Origin: an uncultured Selenomonadales bacterium
GTDB taxonomy: Bacteria > Bacillota > Negativicutes > Selenomonadales > Selenomonadaceae
Length of the DNA: 64,000 bases
Reading direction: 5' to 3'
Assembly: GCA_946183785.1 (NCBI GenBank)
Contig: CAMHCS010000009.1
Span: 21,041-85,040, forward strand
Positions 29,601-37,037 of the stretch are shown piece by piece. Below the pieces are notes generated by a model. That model was not told the origin of the DNA. It saw only the letters and a list, made by a program, of their open reading frames with translations, and ran no database searches. The translations under genes and the position numbers were made by a program. The number at the start of each line of letters is the position of its first letter. Positions within the stretch are counted from its first letter, which is position 1.

Positions 29601-29755
29601 GCCACACGGATCAGCGCGCCGGGGGCGACGCCGTCGGCGCGCTGCGTCAGATTGACATAGGGCAGCGCGACGGGCGCCGCCGCATTCAGCAGGTTCACGA
29701 CGGAGATCGCCACCGCCAGTTTCTTTTCGAGGCTCTTTTTCCGTGCTTTTTTCAT
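23654..29755 (-). CDS. AIDA-repeat autotransporter adhesin with C-terminal beta-barrel
   Basis: I place the start at the ATG at 29755 (2033 residues), which has GGAAAGGA 10 bases upstream; an upstream in-frame codon at 29785 lacks such a site. The N-terminus (KKSLEKKL, SVVNLLN, ALPYVN) matches the partial adhesin at 564. Residues from about 60 to 700 are Gly-rich GGTQ/GGxQxVSGG repeats of AIDA type. They are followed by modules of about 220 residues (GVTISGTWSHGV and variants) and a 280-residue autotransporter barrel ending in Phe. The barrel is nearly superimposable on that of 815-6397. It is probably an outer-membrane displayed adhesin. Its repeats are potential O-glycosylation targets by analogy with AIDA-I; no heptosyltransferase of the Aah type is visible in this window. 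Confidence 0.9.
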   Translation of the reverse strand: MKKARKKSLEKKLAVAISVVNLLNAAAPVALPYVNLTQRADGVAPGALIRVAEANEYYYDYVDYVLDVHGGDTTTIGQLADGWVNVGGKNIIKKVTGGYQILGGDGVGQIDLMLNGGQILSYGSGGKAKGSHGNITLISGGYQRIEHNASGTIETMEGGKQYVSGGYAANGQDYDSKGIGSVGTMNGGTQYVTYEGGTAIARVMNGGTQIGDGYHLCVISVGTMNDGTQNNYGDTAIIDVMNGGTQIVGAMDTTKWHKGQIGTMKGGTQLVGWGDGSIDVLSGGTQYLESLPYQATVSVGTMYGGKQIVRNYQDNDPRSGGGVISTMNGGEQDLGSSTWGRITAMHGGTQIVGDDANGDIADMDGGTQIVSSGGTGRISSFHGGTQIVSGGGQLENIDVRSGALLEEHPGAKFINVFFSGGTHRIVGLEKNDYSADNRTLEVGSGAKTSGTQVKNGSMEVVLEGGSSTDAVIASGGAQIVSGGSASLADLNSGATQTVAGGSGSVTNIKSGGMQVVSGGTASATTLEYGGTQLVSGGSASVETLKIGSTQTIIGGTGSTPMVSGTKAIDPYHNTYTMQRVSGGTGIITRSLEGDGIQEVYSGFGSAAAVSGGGAQIVAGGSAVVDIMGAGGRQVIIGGSGRIQTMNNGEQIVSVAHVSVTVHDGGIGTIDNLKAGTQKIYSGGTGSVGTLAGGRIEMYSGGSYKGNITGHGTLWNVNMGGTVTASGGNILGSNLSVGTLSVADGGSVSIYTDRNNPSVVGNIKANTISLGTAPTNANPLITATGDITVGAVDFTGLKVENAGAEYTFISAGGALSDLTVKRNDFTATLASGGRIEGQKSRETTVPTNVLTLGYDVANTLSHTGKTLTYKFDTTGYTDATFDGAIAWASGGTYFDATGYSFVSNPAVNLSNLAFSFTQDQAKALAKGQSMTLLSGVSGATISAAAPTSFALSQAGNNTVLSATANGSASSSNNAVKYTVNSVTLDSVKVTDITGTADEVPTGWAANTAGVRVDAGSFTTPMSVVGEKKTLLTADSDSAIFSDANITGDNKYAAGKTFSDADKGVTISGTWSHGVYASADGKSLVFDAGDVKANKIELGAMTWGTPRALTGEYDCDFSGVTTMDASGLSFTGLNASVEAEKTYDLLTEANNLAAGKAVTGKDHTQSFGASADNGAKLSATLSGVVSTAENSVRYTANSITLDGVDLSGWNGEKAAVPATWTANAKGVAVTGNFTEPTGLVPGTFRNILTTDTKNYFSGAQIDDAIAFKAHSFNDEDAGVAFAGTQSKGVAVGGEQLNHLVYKTTEKNVADISLGAVSWDAGRTVETKDGYDFLYAKADAGGLRFTFTDDQKAALSSQSKTTLLSGATNLAADTTTVINADHQQSVGYLAANGAALVGTLTGKVSAADKQLVYQATGMTLDGVDLRAWNPASDTVPDVPAGWMKGSSAVTVNTDVLTLRPEDLAGKVTTILTATNGALVGANITGENAYGKQTDFSSEKNGVTLSGSWARGVRLNEANDLVFDASTVYVNNISLGEISWENGGSLRPNANIDAINYEGVNDIDTSSFSIANPMGIAAKESMTLLTANTTLKDMAKEVNIAYSDTPATGVNLAGVISGNLQSQSGLVTYTATANQASKLTFGDVQWTGESPLTTRPQNVSFDGTAVDTTNIRFTNISSLDEGAQTRLVSDFGTSIGDVTGTRYKAGTTLAGEGSAELKGSDLVFTVKTVEASEETHSTLMGAGAGMATLSVGNEFIGAAAEGLADAANIGADGVSTYAQMGGGSIRQETGSHIDIRAWNAILALGHKNEKEKSAFEYGAFFEYGTGNYTTHNGDLRGDGSVRYTGGGLLAKWTAKHGLYVEGSLRAGTVHGETRNVMLDPAGNPHNYETDAPYWGAHIGVGREIALANGDSVDVYGKYFFNRRNSISFDADTHYDLDALTSQVLRVGARYTMKREKWNFYGGLSYEHEFDGKASGSVSNGVGNVPIRGTDTSGGSFRAEIGAKVTPENTPWSLDLNLSGFAGKKQGVMGGISISWLF
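27650..29450 (-). repeat. AIDA-like GGTQ repeat region
   Basis: The minus-strand coding sequence repeats ATGAACGGCGGCACCCAG-like segments (motif TMNGGTQ or SGGTQ) tens of times, at intervals of roughly 20-40 codons. Unit length is more variable than in the array at 20-325. Confidence 0.75.
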
Positions 29756-29788
29756 GCGGTTGTCATCCTTTCCGAAAAATGACAAATT

Positions 29789-29808
29789 GCCCCGCGAAAA
29801 TGCGAGGC
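29789..29808 (-). terminator. Short hairpin between the DUF4337 gene and the adhesin (attenuator?)
   Basis: Minus strand: 7-bp stem GCCTCGC/GCGGGGC (one G-U) with a six-base loop, followed by AATTTGTCATTTTT. The T-run is imperfect, so it may only partly terminate, and the adhesin may be read through from the DUF4337 gene. Confidence 0.4.
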
Positions 29809-29817
29809 TAATTTATT

Positions 29818-30381
29818 TCAAAATGTCTGCATCATCATCGTGACGAAATTGAAGATGCCCACCGCGCCGACCGCGAGACCCGCGTACCAGAACCAGATCT
29901 GCTTGACGAGGGCCGCGAGAGAGGTCAGCAGGATGGCGATCTGCAGGAAGGTCAGTGCGCCCGCAAAGCCCTTATTGAGCTCCAGCGATTTGTCCCGCCG
30001 TTCCTCGGCGGCGCGGGCTTCCTGCATGATTTCTTTTTCCTCGGCCTTGTAACGGTCGACGGTTTTCTGGTATTTTTCCATCAGCTTCGGCGTCTCCTCG
30101 GGGTCGAGGGTCGCCGCCGCCAGCTTCATGTGGTCGATTTGCACTTTATAAGTGTTTTCCTTGAGGCTCTTCGCCTGATAGTAAGCCCAGCCGTTGGAGG
30201 CTGCGTTCTGTGCGAGGATCGCCTTGCTGCTGAACGCGCCGGCCTTCAGGGAAGAGAAGGTCGCGCATATCGCCAGCACCAGCGCCGAGAGGGCGATCAG
30301 CTGGGTCGTGCGCTTGGAAAATTCTTTTTCTTTCTTTTCTTCGGGTTCTGTGGTTTCTGTGTTCTTGTTTTCTTCTGCCAT
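29818..30381 (-). CDS. DUF4337-like membrane protein
   Basis: The 187-residue protein starts at the ATG at 30381 behind AAAGGAGG; a longer frame to 30486 has no comparable site. It has a charged Glu/Lys-rich N-terminus, a transmembrane segment at about 25-45 (LIALSALVLAICATF), a long helical, charged central region (about 55-140), and two more hydrophobic segments at the C-terminus. This matches what I recall of the DUF4337 family in size and layout; its function is unknown. Its downstream neighbour is the AIDA adhesin and its upstream neighbour a secreted protease. Confidence 0.7.
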   Translation of the reverse strand: MAEENKNTETTEPEEKKEKEFSKRTTQLIALSALVLAICATFSSLKAGAFSSKAILAQNAASNGWAYYQAKSLKENTYKVQIDHMKLAAATLDPEETPKLMEKYQKTVDRYKAEEKEIMQEARAAEERRDKSLELNKGFAGALTFLQIAILLTSLAALVKQIWFWYAGLAVGAVGIFNFVTMMMQTF

Positions 30382-30402
30382 GGTGTTTCCTCCTTTATTT
30401 TG

Positions 30403-30475
30403 CCTTCCCCTATGAGGCGAGACAGTCCAGTGGACGGTCGAGTGGCAGCCGAAGGCTGATGGATGAGGTTTGATA
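30403..30475. repeat. REP-like palindromic element (CAGTCCAGTGGAC core)
   Basis: The segment contains ACAGTCCAGTGGAC, the small hairpin GGCAGCCGAAGGCTG, and then GGATGAGGT. The same core and order recur at 63773-63956 (two inverted units) and partly at 35827-35863. It lies in the gap between the DUF4337 and protease genes. Confidence 0.6.
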
Positions 30476-30535
30476 GCCTGACCCATCGCTTACGGCGATC
30501 CCCCCTTCTCGCAAGGAGATGGCTATTTTTACATT

Positions 30536-32989
30536 TTATCGGCCCAACGACTCGGCGATGCTGCCGCCGCCGCTGTTGCCGCCCGGGGCGTCATATCCGC
30601 CGTCATATCCGCCGCTGCTGCCGCCGCTCAGGGAATCGGCGATACTGCCGCCGGAGCTTCCTCCGCTGTATCCGCCGTCATGGTAGCCGCCATTGCCGAT
30701 CCCGTCGTAGTCGCTGCCGCCGGGGGCATCGTAGGTGCCATCATAGCCGCCGCTGCTTCCGCCGCCCGTCATCGAGTCGGCGATGCTGCCGCCGCCGGAA
30801 TTGCCGCCGCTAAAGCCGCCGCCCGTGTTCGTCTGCAGCAGCTCCGGGTCGGCGCCGTAGCCCGTCTCGGCGAAGCCGCCCTGTTGCCCCGTGGCTCCGG
30901 TCATCGAGTTGTCCACCGACGTGGTGATTTCCCCGTTCTTGATCGTGTAAGTGACCATGTTCGAAAGGGCGGAGTTGTTCGTCGGGTCGATGAACTCGAA
31001 GAAGTAGCCGTAAGTGCCGTCGCCGACGTTTTCGTCTTTGACCTGCGGATTCGCGCCGACGGTGAAAGTGTCCACCTCGACCTCGGTGTACTCGGTGTCC
31101 GGCCCGGAGATGGTCATGCCGTAATGGAGGGTGGTGATCGTATCGCCCGCTTTGAGCTGGATCAGCTCGCGGCTGGCCACGAGGCTTTCAAGGCCGCGCT
31201 TGTCGTCTTTTCTCGCGCCGAGGATGTTGTATTTCTCGCTCTTGAAGTCGTAGACGACCTGCAGATTGACGGGGACGCCGTTCAGCTTCAGCGGAATCGC
31301 GTAGAGATTGAAGTCGTCGTTTTCATAGGTAATCTCGACATAGACGGGATGGCCTTCCAGCATCGGCCATGTGCCGAAGAAGTTGTCCGTGAAGCGGCCG
31401 CGATCCCAATCGGCGTTGATGTTGGAATCGGAGCCGAGGTCGAGCATGATATCCTGTTGCTCATCCAGATAGACAAGCTGGCAATGGACGGCGGACAGGA
31501 GATCCACCGCCGAGGACGGAAGCTGTACGAAGGCGTTGCCGTCCTTGTCGATGTCCACCGGCGTATCCTCGAGCTGCCGCACGTTGTAGATGGGGTGGGA
31601 GCCCACGGCGGGCGCCGAGGCGGGAGCCGAGCCGAGGATGGTGGCGCTGATGCTGGCGCCCGCGCCGGGGGTGATGATTTCCGGCGTGTAGGCGGGCGCC
31701 CCGCCGGACACATATTCCTGCGCCGCGCTGGGCAGCTGTCCGAAGATCAGATAATAGTAAAGGCATTTGATCGGCCCCGGAGAGACGTCGATATTCGCGT
31801 ACATGCGCCAGACGTCGGCGTCGCCGTCGTAAGGATGGTAGCAGGAAAGGCCCTGCCCCCCCGGACGATAGGAACCGTTGACGCGGTACAGCACGCAGTC
31901 GTTCAGGGCCGAAAGCAGCGGCCCTGTAGTGGACGGCATCAGGTTGCTCGTGTTTTGCGCGAGCTGGCCCAGGTCCACCATGTCGTAGTAGCCTTCCTCC
32001 CGGGTGTTGCCGCCGTAGTTTTCGGAGATTCCCGCGCTGCGGCAGAGCTGGGTGAAAAACTGCCGCGGGTTCTGCGAGGCGCTCTGCAAGGCCTCGACGC
32101 CGTAAGCACCGTAAGCGGTGAGCAAATCCGGAGCTTTTGAGACGTCGGACACGGAAAGGGTGGCGATAGCCGCGGAGTCGGAACCGTCCTCCATGCAGCC
32201 CTGATAATAGGTGTCGCAGATCACTTTGCCCAGCGCCGCGCCGCCCATGGCCGGATTGTTCGCCAATGCACCGAGCCAGCCTGTGTAGTTCCAGCCGCAG
32301 CCCGGCTCGGTTTCCTGCGAGGCCACCATATAGCGGGCGAAGCCGTGCAGCGAAGCGAGGCTGTCCACTGTCGCCATCAGGCAGGCGTCAAAGCCGATGA
32401 TCTCAAAGGGCGGGGCGTCGGGATTCGAGCCGTAGACGGAATCGAAAGCGTCATGGACTTCGTCGAGGCTCATCATGTTGTCGGTGCGCTCGTCGTAGCA
32501 GATGCCTCCGATACTGCCGCCGCCGTGGTTCCAAAAGACGAACATGCTGTGGTCGGCGGAGAAATTGTCCCGGCCGAACTGCAAGAAGTCCGCCAATCCG
32601 CGCTCTGTTCCCATGTCTGCGTCCGGCGTCGGACCGAGATTGTGCAGGCCTTCAGAATCGTAGACAAAACGTGCCGTACCGCCGCTGGGGACGCCGCTGG
32701 TCTGCCATTGGCGCGCGCCTCCGGTCTCAATCACGACCTGGACATTCGGCGGAAGCTGAACTTTCTGCAGCTCCCGCAGGTCGGCGGAAGCCGCGCCGCC
32801 CTCCGTTTCGAGATCGGTGCCGCAGAGATACCAGTATATTACCCAGGTATCGGACGGGCTGTAGGCGTCGGAAAAATCCGCGCTCGGCCCCACGTGCGAG
32901 GCGGCGGAAGCCTGCGGCCCGAAGCTGGCAAAAAACAACAGCGCCGAAGCGGCAAGGGACGCCAACGCTTTTTTTAGTTTTCGGTACAT
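30536..32989 (-). CDS. Clostripain-family (C11) cysteine protease, secreted, with repetitive tail
   Basis: The start at 32989 has AAAGGA 6 bases upstream; a frame to 33016 is possible but poorly supported. The 817-residue protein begins with a signal peptide ending near ASAAS and lacks a lipobox. The C11 catalytic dyad is visible as His155 (FWNHGGGS) and Cys203 (FDACLMA). These proteases usually cleave after Arg or Lys. Residues about 230-430 continue the family fold. After a Pro/Ala linker comes a beta-rich region of unknown role. The last 100 or so residues are Gly/Ser/Tyr-rich with three copies of GGSIADS/ES-type motifs, one at the very end. It is a paralogue of the gene 48 bases upstream (33038-35416) and probably in one transcript with it. 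Confidence 0.85.
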   Translation of the reverse strand: MYRKLKKALASLAASALLFFASFGPQASAASHVGPSADFSDAYSPSDTWVIYWYLCGTDLETEGGAASADLRELQKVQLPPNVQVVIETGGARQWQTSGVPSGGTARFVYDSEGLHNLGPTPDADMGTERGLADFLQFGRDNFSADHSMFVFWNHGGGSIGGICYDERTDNMMSLDEVHDAFDSVYGSNPDAPPFEIIGFDACLMATVDSLASLHGFARYMVASQETEPGCGWNYTGWLGALANNPAMGGAALGKVICDTYYQGCMEDGSDSAAIATLSVSDVSKAPDLLTAYGAYGVEALQSASQNPRQFFTQLCRSAGISENYGGNTREEGYYDMVDLGQLAQNTSNLMPSTTGPLLSALNDCVLYRVNGSYRPGGQGLSCYHPYDGDADVWRMYANIDVSPGPIKCLYYYLIFGQLPSAAQEYVSGGAPAYTPEIITPGAGASISATILGSAPASAPAVGSHPIYNVRQLEDTPVDIDKDGNAFVQLPSSAVDLLSAVHCQLVYLDEQQDIMLDLGSDSNINADWDRGRFTDNFFGTWPMLEGHPVYVEITYENDDFNLYAIPLKLNGVPVNLQVVYDFKSEKYNILGARKDDKRGLESLVASRELIQLKAGDTITTLHYGMTISGPDTEYTEVEVDTFTVGANPQVKDENVGDGTYGYFFEFIDPTNNSALSNMVTYTIKNGEITTSVDNSMTGATGQQGGFAETGYGADPELLQTNTGGGFSGGNSGGGSIADSMTGGGSSGGYDGTYDAPGGSDYDGIGNGGYHDGGYSGGSSGGSIADSLSGGSSGGYDGGYDAPGGNSGGGSIAESLGR

Positions 32990-33037
32990 GAGGAATCCTT
33001 TCTGTTTGTAAGCCATCCCAGCTGGGGGCGCTTTTCA

Positions 33038-35416
33038 TTACCTCATCATCTGATCGGCGATGCTGCCGCCGCTCGGCGCTCCTCCGCTGGGCGCGGGGGC
33101 GTTGTAGGCGCCGCTGTTTCCGCCGTCCATCATAGCGCCGGCGATGCCGCCGTTATCTCCGCCCGCATTTGTCTGCAGCAGAGCCGGATCGGCGCCGTAG
33201 CCTGTTTCGGCGAAGCCGCCCTGGGCGCCCGTGGCTCCCGTCATGGAGTTATCCACGGAGGTCGTGATCTGCCCGTTCTGGATCGTGTAGGTGACCATAT
33301 TGGACAGCGAGGTGTTGTTCAACGGGTCTACGAACTCGAAGAAGTAGGCGTAAGTGCCGTCGCCGACGTTTTCGTCCTTGACGGTGGGGTTGTCGCCGAT
33401 GGTGAAGGTGTCCACCTCGACCTCGGTGAGATTGCTGTCCGGCCCCGAGAGGGTCATGCCGTAGTGGAGCGTCGTGATCGTGTCGCCGGCCTTCAGCTTG
33501 ATCAGCTCGCGGCTGGACACGAGGCTCGCCACGCCCTTCTTCTCGTCCTTCCTCGCGCCGAGGATCCTGTATTTCTCGGTCTGGAAATCATAGACGACCT
33601 GCAGGTTGCAGGGGACGCCGTTCAGCTTGATCGGGATGGAATAGAGGTTGAACTCGTCGCCCTCGTAAGTGACTTCGATGTAGACCGGATGGCCTTCCAG
33701 CATCGGCCATGTGCCGAAGAAATTGTCCTTGAAATGACCCGTGGTCCAATCGGCGATGATGTTCGAGTCGGAGCCGAGGCAGAGCAGGATGTCCAGCTTC
33801 GCGTCCATGTAGATCAGCTGGCAATGGACGGCGGAAAGCATTTCGAGCGCCGAAGCCGGAAGCTGGATGAAAGCCGAGCCTTCATTGTCAATGTCTACAG
33901 GCGTGTTTTCAAGCTGCTGCACATTGTATATCGGGTGCGCGCCTGCGGCCGGAGCCGCGGAGGGCGCCGAGCCGAGCAGGGCGTCGCTGATGCTGCCGCC
34001 GGGAGTCGGGGCAGGGCCTGGCGTCGGAGCCGGGCCTGGGGCCGGGATGCTCGGAGCCGGGGCGGGGCTTGGTGCTGCGCCCGTGCTTGGCAATTCCGGC
34101 GTGTAGGCCGGCGCGCCGGACAGATACTCTCTTGCCGCGTCCGGCATTTGTCCGAAAATCAGATAATAGTAAAGGCATTTGATCGGCGTCGGCGAGGCGT
34201 CGATATTCGCGTAGGCGCGCCAGACGTCGGCGTTGCCGTCGTAGGGATGGTAGCAGGAAAGGCCGAGACCGTTCGGGCGGTACGAGCCGTTCACACGATA
34301 CAGCACGCAGTCGTTCAGCGCAGAAAGCAGCGGACCGGAGGTGGCGGGCATGGCGCTTTGCGTGTTCTTCACAAGCTCGCCCATATCCACCATGTCGAAG
34401 TAGCCCTGTTCGCGAGTGTTTCCGCCGTAGTTTTCCGAGGCTTCCGCGCCGCGGGAAAGCTGGGAGAAAAGCTGGCGCGGGTTTTGCGAGGCGGCCTGGA
34501 GAGCTTCGACGCCATAGGCGCCATATGCGGAAAGCAGCGCAGGCGCTTTCGAGACGTCGGCGACGGACAGCGTCGCGATCTCGGACACGTCGTACTCACG
34601 ACAGCCCTGCATATACGTGTCGCAGATGGATTTGCCAAGCGCCGCGCCGCCCATGGACGGGTCGCCGGCCAGCGCGCCGACCCAGCCGGTGTAGTTCCAG
34701 CCGCAGCCCGGCTCAGTTTCCTGCGAGGCCACCATGTAGCGGGAGAAGCCGTGGATCGAGCCGAGCGTGTCGACGGTCGCCATCAGGCAGGCGTCAAAAC
34801 CGATCAGCTCGAAGGGGGGATTCTCCGGGTTCATGCCGTAAACGGAATTGAACGCGGCATGGACTTCGTCGAGGCTCATCATGTTCTGGGTGCGCTCGTC
34901 GTAGCAGATGCCGCCGACGCTTCCGCCGCCGTGATCCCAAAAGACGAAGACGCTGTGGTCGGCGGCGTAGTTGTCCTTTGCGAAGCGCAGGAAGTCGGCA
35001 AGGCCGGCGCCCGTGCCCATGTCTAAGTTGGAAGTCATACCCAGGTCATGCAGGCCGTCAGAGTCATAGAGGAATCGGGCCGAGCCGTTCGGGACGCCGC
35101 TGGTGTGCCATCGGTTCGCGCCGCCGGTCTGGATCACGACCTTGACGTTGGACGGCAGCTTGACCTTCTGCAATTCCTGAAGGTCGAGGGAGGCCGCGCC
35201 GTTTTCCGACTCCAGGTCGGTGCCGCAGAGGTACCAGTAAATGACCCAACTGTCGGATTTGTTATAAGTGCTGGAAAAGTTGGCGCCGCTGCGCGTATGC
35301 GCCGTTGAGTTTGACGTCGAGTTGGACGAAGAGCCGCCGTCCCCCCCGCACCCCGTAACGAGCAGCAGCGCGACGGCGGCAAGAGACGCAAGCTTTTTCG
35401 CAAGTTTTCTTGTCAT
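33038..35416 (-). CDS. Clostripain-family (C11) cysteine protease, lipoprotein
   Basis: The 792-residue protein starts at 35416 with AGGAGG 9 bases upstream. The signal peptide ends in a lipobox (LLVTGC, Cys23), so it should be lipid-anchored, unlike its downstream paralogue. The catalytic His162 (FWDHGGGS) and Cys210 (FDACLMA) are present. A Pro/Ala-rich linker (about residues 440-480) separates the protease from a beta-rich C-terminal part. The protein ends in the motif GGSIADQMMR, close to the end of the paralogue. The two proteins align along nearly their whole length, indicating tandem duplication. It lies 31 bases after the DUF4870 gene, probably in one operon. Confidence 0.87.
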   Translation of the reverse strand: MTRKLAKKLASLAAVALLLVTGCGGDGGSSSNSTSNSTAHTRSGANFSSTYNKSDSWVIYWYLCGTDLESENGAASLDLQELQKVKLPSNVKVVIQTGGANRWHTSGVPNGSARFLYDSDGLHDLGMTSNLDMGTGAGLADFLRFAKDNYAADHSVFVFWDHGGGSVGGICYDERTQNMMSLDEVHAAFNSVYGMNPENPPFELIGFDACLMATVDTLGSIHGFSRYMVASQETEPGCGWNYTGWVGALAGDPSMGGAALGKSICDTYMQGCREYDVSEIATLSVADVSKAPALLSAYGAYGVEALQAASQNPRQLFSQLSRGAEASENYGGNTREQGYFDMVDMGELVKNTQSAMPATSGPLLSALNDCVLYRVNGSYRPNGLGLSCYHPYDGNADVWRAYANIDASPTPIKCLYYYLIFGQMPDAAREYLSGAPAYTPELPSTGAAPSPAPAPSIPAPGPAPTPGPAPTPGGSISDALLGSAPSAAPAAGAHPIYNVQQLENTPVDIDNEGSAFIQLPASALEMLSAVHCQLIYMDAKLDILLCLGSDSNIIADWTTGHFKDNFFGTWPMLEGHPVYIEVTYEGDEFNLYSIPIKLNGVPCNLQVVYDFQTEKYRILGARKDEKKGVASLVSSRELIKLKAGDTITTLHYGMTLSGPDSNLTEVEVDTFTIGDNPTVKDENVGDGTYAYFFEFVDPLNNTSLSNMVTYTIQNGQITTSVDNSMTGATGAQGGFAETGYGADPALLQTNAGGDNGGIAGAMMDGGNSGAYNAPAPSGGAPSGGSIADQMMR

Positions 35417-35447
35417 GGCGGAAAGCCTCCTGAAGAATAATCTGGAT

Positions 35448-35798
35448 TCAGCAAATATGTACGAGCTTCAGCGCCGGGTAAACGTACTCTTCGCCTGTCA
35501 TGGCCTTGTATGCGCCGACGATGGCGAAGAGCGCCCAGGCGATCGACAAAAACGCGATGGCCGCGATGGTCGCGATTTCCGGCGACAGCACGAAAGCCAA
35601 CGGTATCACGAGAAGGGAGACGATGAATGCGCCAATCTGCATGTAAAGCGCCTGCTTCGCATGCCCCGCGACAAAATCGTCGCCGCTCCAGATTGTTTTT
35701 ATAAGGAAGGGAAGCACAAGAAAGCCCAAGCCGCCGAGGTAAAATCCGGCGTGGGCGACAGCCGCGAGAATGCGCTGCTTGGGGGTGATGTCGTTCAT
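35448..35798 (-). CDS. DUF4870/Tic20-like small membrane protein
   Basis: The 116-residue protein starts at 35798 behind AAAGGAGA. Three or four hydrophobic helices are visible (about 10-32, 50-72, 78-100). The pattern of an N-terminal QRILAAVAHAGFYLG and a central HAKQALYMQ is typical of DUF4870 proteins. Their function is not established. It probably leads the operon with the lipoprotein protease, whose start lies 31 bases downstream. Confidence 0.75.
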   Translation of the reverse strand: MNDITPKQRILAAVAHAGFYLGGLGFLVLPFLIKTIWSGDDFVAGHAKQALYMQIGAFIVSLLVIPLAFVLSPEIATIAAIAFLSIAWALFAIVGAYKAMTGEEYVYPALKLVHIC

Positions 35799-35826
35799 GA
35801 TGTTTCTCCTTTATGTTAATTGACTT

Positions 35827-35863
35827 CCTCTAAGGGGCTCGACAGTCCAATGGACTATCGAGC
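35827..35863. repeat. Partial REP-like palindrome
   Basis: It contains GGCTCGACAGTCC and GGACTATCGAGCC facing each other across AAT. The CAGTCCA/TGGACT core is shared with 30403-30475 and 63773-63956. There is no T-run, so it is not a standard terminator for the AIM24-family gene that ends at 35884. Confidence 0.5.
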
Positions 35864-35883
35864 CATCACGGGATAGGATTAAT

Positions 35884-36573
35884 TTAGCTGTTTCCCGCCG
35901 GAAGCATCGAGCGGATCCAGCCGGTGAAGCCTTCCGGATTCCGGGTCTGGATCAGGACGGTGCCGGGGCCTTTGAATCGGCAGACGAGACCTTCGCCGGA
36001 TTTCAGGCTGGAAAGGAAGCCGCCGCTGGACGCTTTCTCAATCTCATAGTCCATGGTCTCGGGCCATGCGACCAGGTGGCCGTTGTCGATGATGACTTCC
36101 TCGCCCGCGGGAACCTCGATTGGGTGAATCGCGCCGTAGCTTGATACAAAAACTGTGCCGCGGCCCTTGATGTGCAGCACGAAGATGCCTTCGCCGGAGA
36201 ACAGCCCTTTCGTCAAGCTCTGCGCTTTCGTGTCAATCTCGATGCCCGGCGTGGCGGCAAGGAAGCCGCCCTTTTGGACGGTCAGGCCGTGGGAGCCGTC
36301 GAGCTCCACGGGATGGATGCCGCCCGGCAGCGGGTGGCCGATCAGCACGCGGCCGGGACCGCGGTTTGCGGTCAGGTGCTGCAGGAAGAAGCTTTCTCCG
36401 GTCAGCACTTTCCGCATGAGGCCGCCCATGAAGCCGCCGCTGCTCTTGCCCTCGACGTCGATGGTGGGCGACATGGCGACCATGGCGTCGGACTCGGCCT
36501 GCAGGGTTTCGCCTTTTTGCATTTCAATCTGTACGATGGGGAATGCTTCCGGATAGAGAATTTTGTAATCCAT
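35884..36573 (-). CDS. AIM24/TIGR00266-family protein
   Basis: The start is taken at the ATG at 36573, which has AAGGAGG 8 bases upstream (229 residues). The sequence shows the beta-rich repeated layout of the AIM24 family: GESFFLQHLTA, GPGRVLIGHPLPGGI, GSHGLTVQKGGFLAA, GEGIFVLHIKGRGTVFVSSYG, and a final GEGLVCRFKGPGTVLIQTR. There is no signal peptide or membrane segment, so it is expected in the cytoplasm. Bacterial members have no firm function. It is bounded upstream by a terminator (36617-36644) and downstream by a REP-like palindrome. Confidence 0.85.
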   Translation of the reverse strand: MDYKILYPEAFPIVQIEMQKGETLQAESDAMVAMSPTIDVEGKSSGGFMGGLMRKVLTGESFFLQHLTANRGPGRVLIGHPLPGGIHPVELDGSHGLTVQKGGFLAATPGIEIDTKAQSLTKGLFSGEGIFVLHIKGRGTVFVSSYGAIHPIEVPAGEEVIIDNGHLVAWPETMDYEIEKASSGGFLSSLKSGEGLVCRFKGPGTVLIQTRNPEGFTGWIRSMLPAGNS

Positions 36574-36616
36574 AGGTTTTTCCTCCTTCAAAATGAGTTA
36601 AATAAAGGGGTTGATA

Positions 36617-36644
36617 AAGAAAAAAGGCGCGCTTAAAGCGCGCC
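36617..36644 (-). terminator. Rho-independent terminator of the 85-residue membrane protein gene
   Basis: Minus strand: GGCGCGC, loop TTTAA, GCGCGCC, then TTTTTTCTTT. The perfect 7-bp GC stem and T-run start 5 bases after the stop codon at 36650. Confidence 0.88.
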
Positions 36645-36649
36645 CCGTC

Positions 36650-36907
36650 TTACAGTGCCTCCGCAGAGCCGGAAAGCTGGTTGTCAATCGCGGCGTTGTA
36701 TTCATTCGTCCAGGTATAGCCAAGATAGGCGCCGATAGCGTCCGCAATGAAACTGAACATGGCCGTGCCAAGCATCATGTTCGCAGCGACGGCGACGACA
36801 GTCAACCCGACAAACGCAATCAATCCTTTTTTCCAGCCGCCCGAATACGGGAGGCCGATCAGGAAGAGGCCGAGCAAAGCGCCAACAATAGGATTTTTCT
36901 TCTGCAT
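36650..36907 (-). CDS. Small membrane protein, hypothetical
   Basis: The start at 36907 has AAAGGAG 9 bases upstream, giving 85 residues. Hydrophobic stretches at about 8-20, 27-45 and 48-62 suggest two or three membrane helices, with a PxxG turn (GLPYSGG) between the first two. I do not recognise a named family. It is monocistronic: its own promoter at 37006-37033 is preceded by the tandem repeat site, and a terminator follows. It is the divergent partner of the small secreted protein genes and probably shares their regulator. Confidence 0.7.
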   Translation of the reverse strand: MQKKNPIVGALLGLFLIGLPYSGGWKKGLIAFVGLTVVAVAANMMLGTAMFSFIADAIGAYLGYTWTNEYNAAIDNQLSGSAEAL

Positions 36908-37005
36908 GATAAATAACTCCTTTCGCCCTGTATTTAATACACATGGGCATTGCAAAATATAATGATGATTTTGGCGGAAGCCGTCGGGGTTCGCGCCATA
37001 TAATC

Positions 37006-37033
37006 ACCATACACCCGATTTTTCATTTGTCAA
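37006..37033 (-). promoter_or_regulatory. Promoter of the small membrane protein gene
   Basis: Minus strand: TTGACA, a 16-bp spacer, TATGGT, about 100 bases upstream of the start at 36907. The -35 begins 4 bp after a pair of 20-bp-period repeats, as at the other two promoters of this type. Confidence 0.7.
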
Positions 37034-37037
37034 CCTT

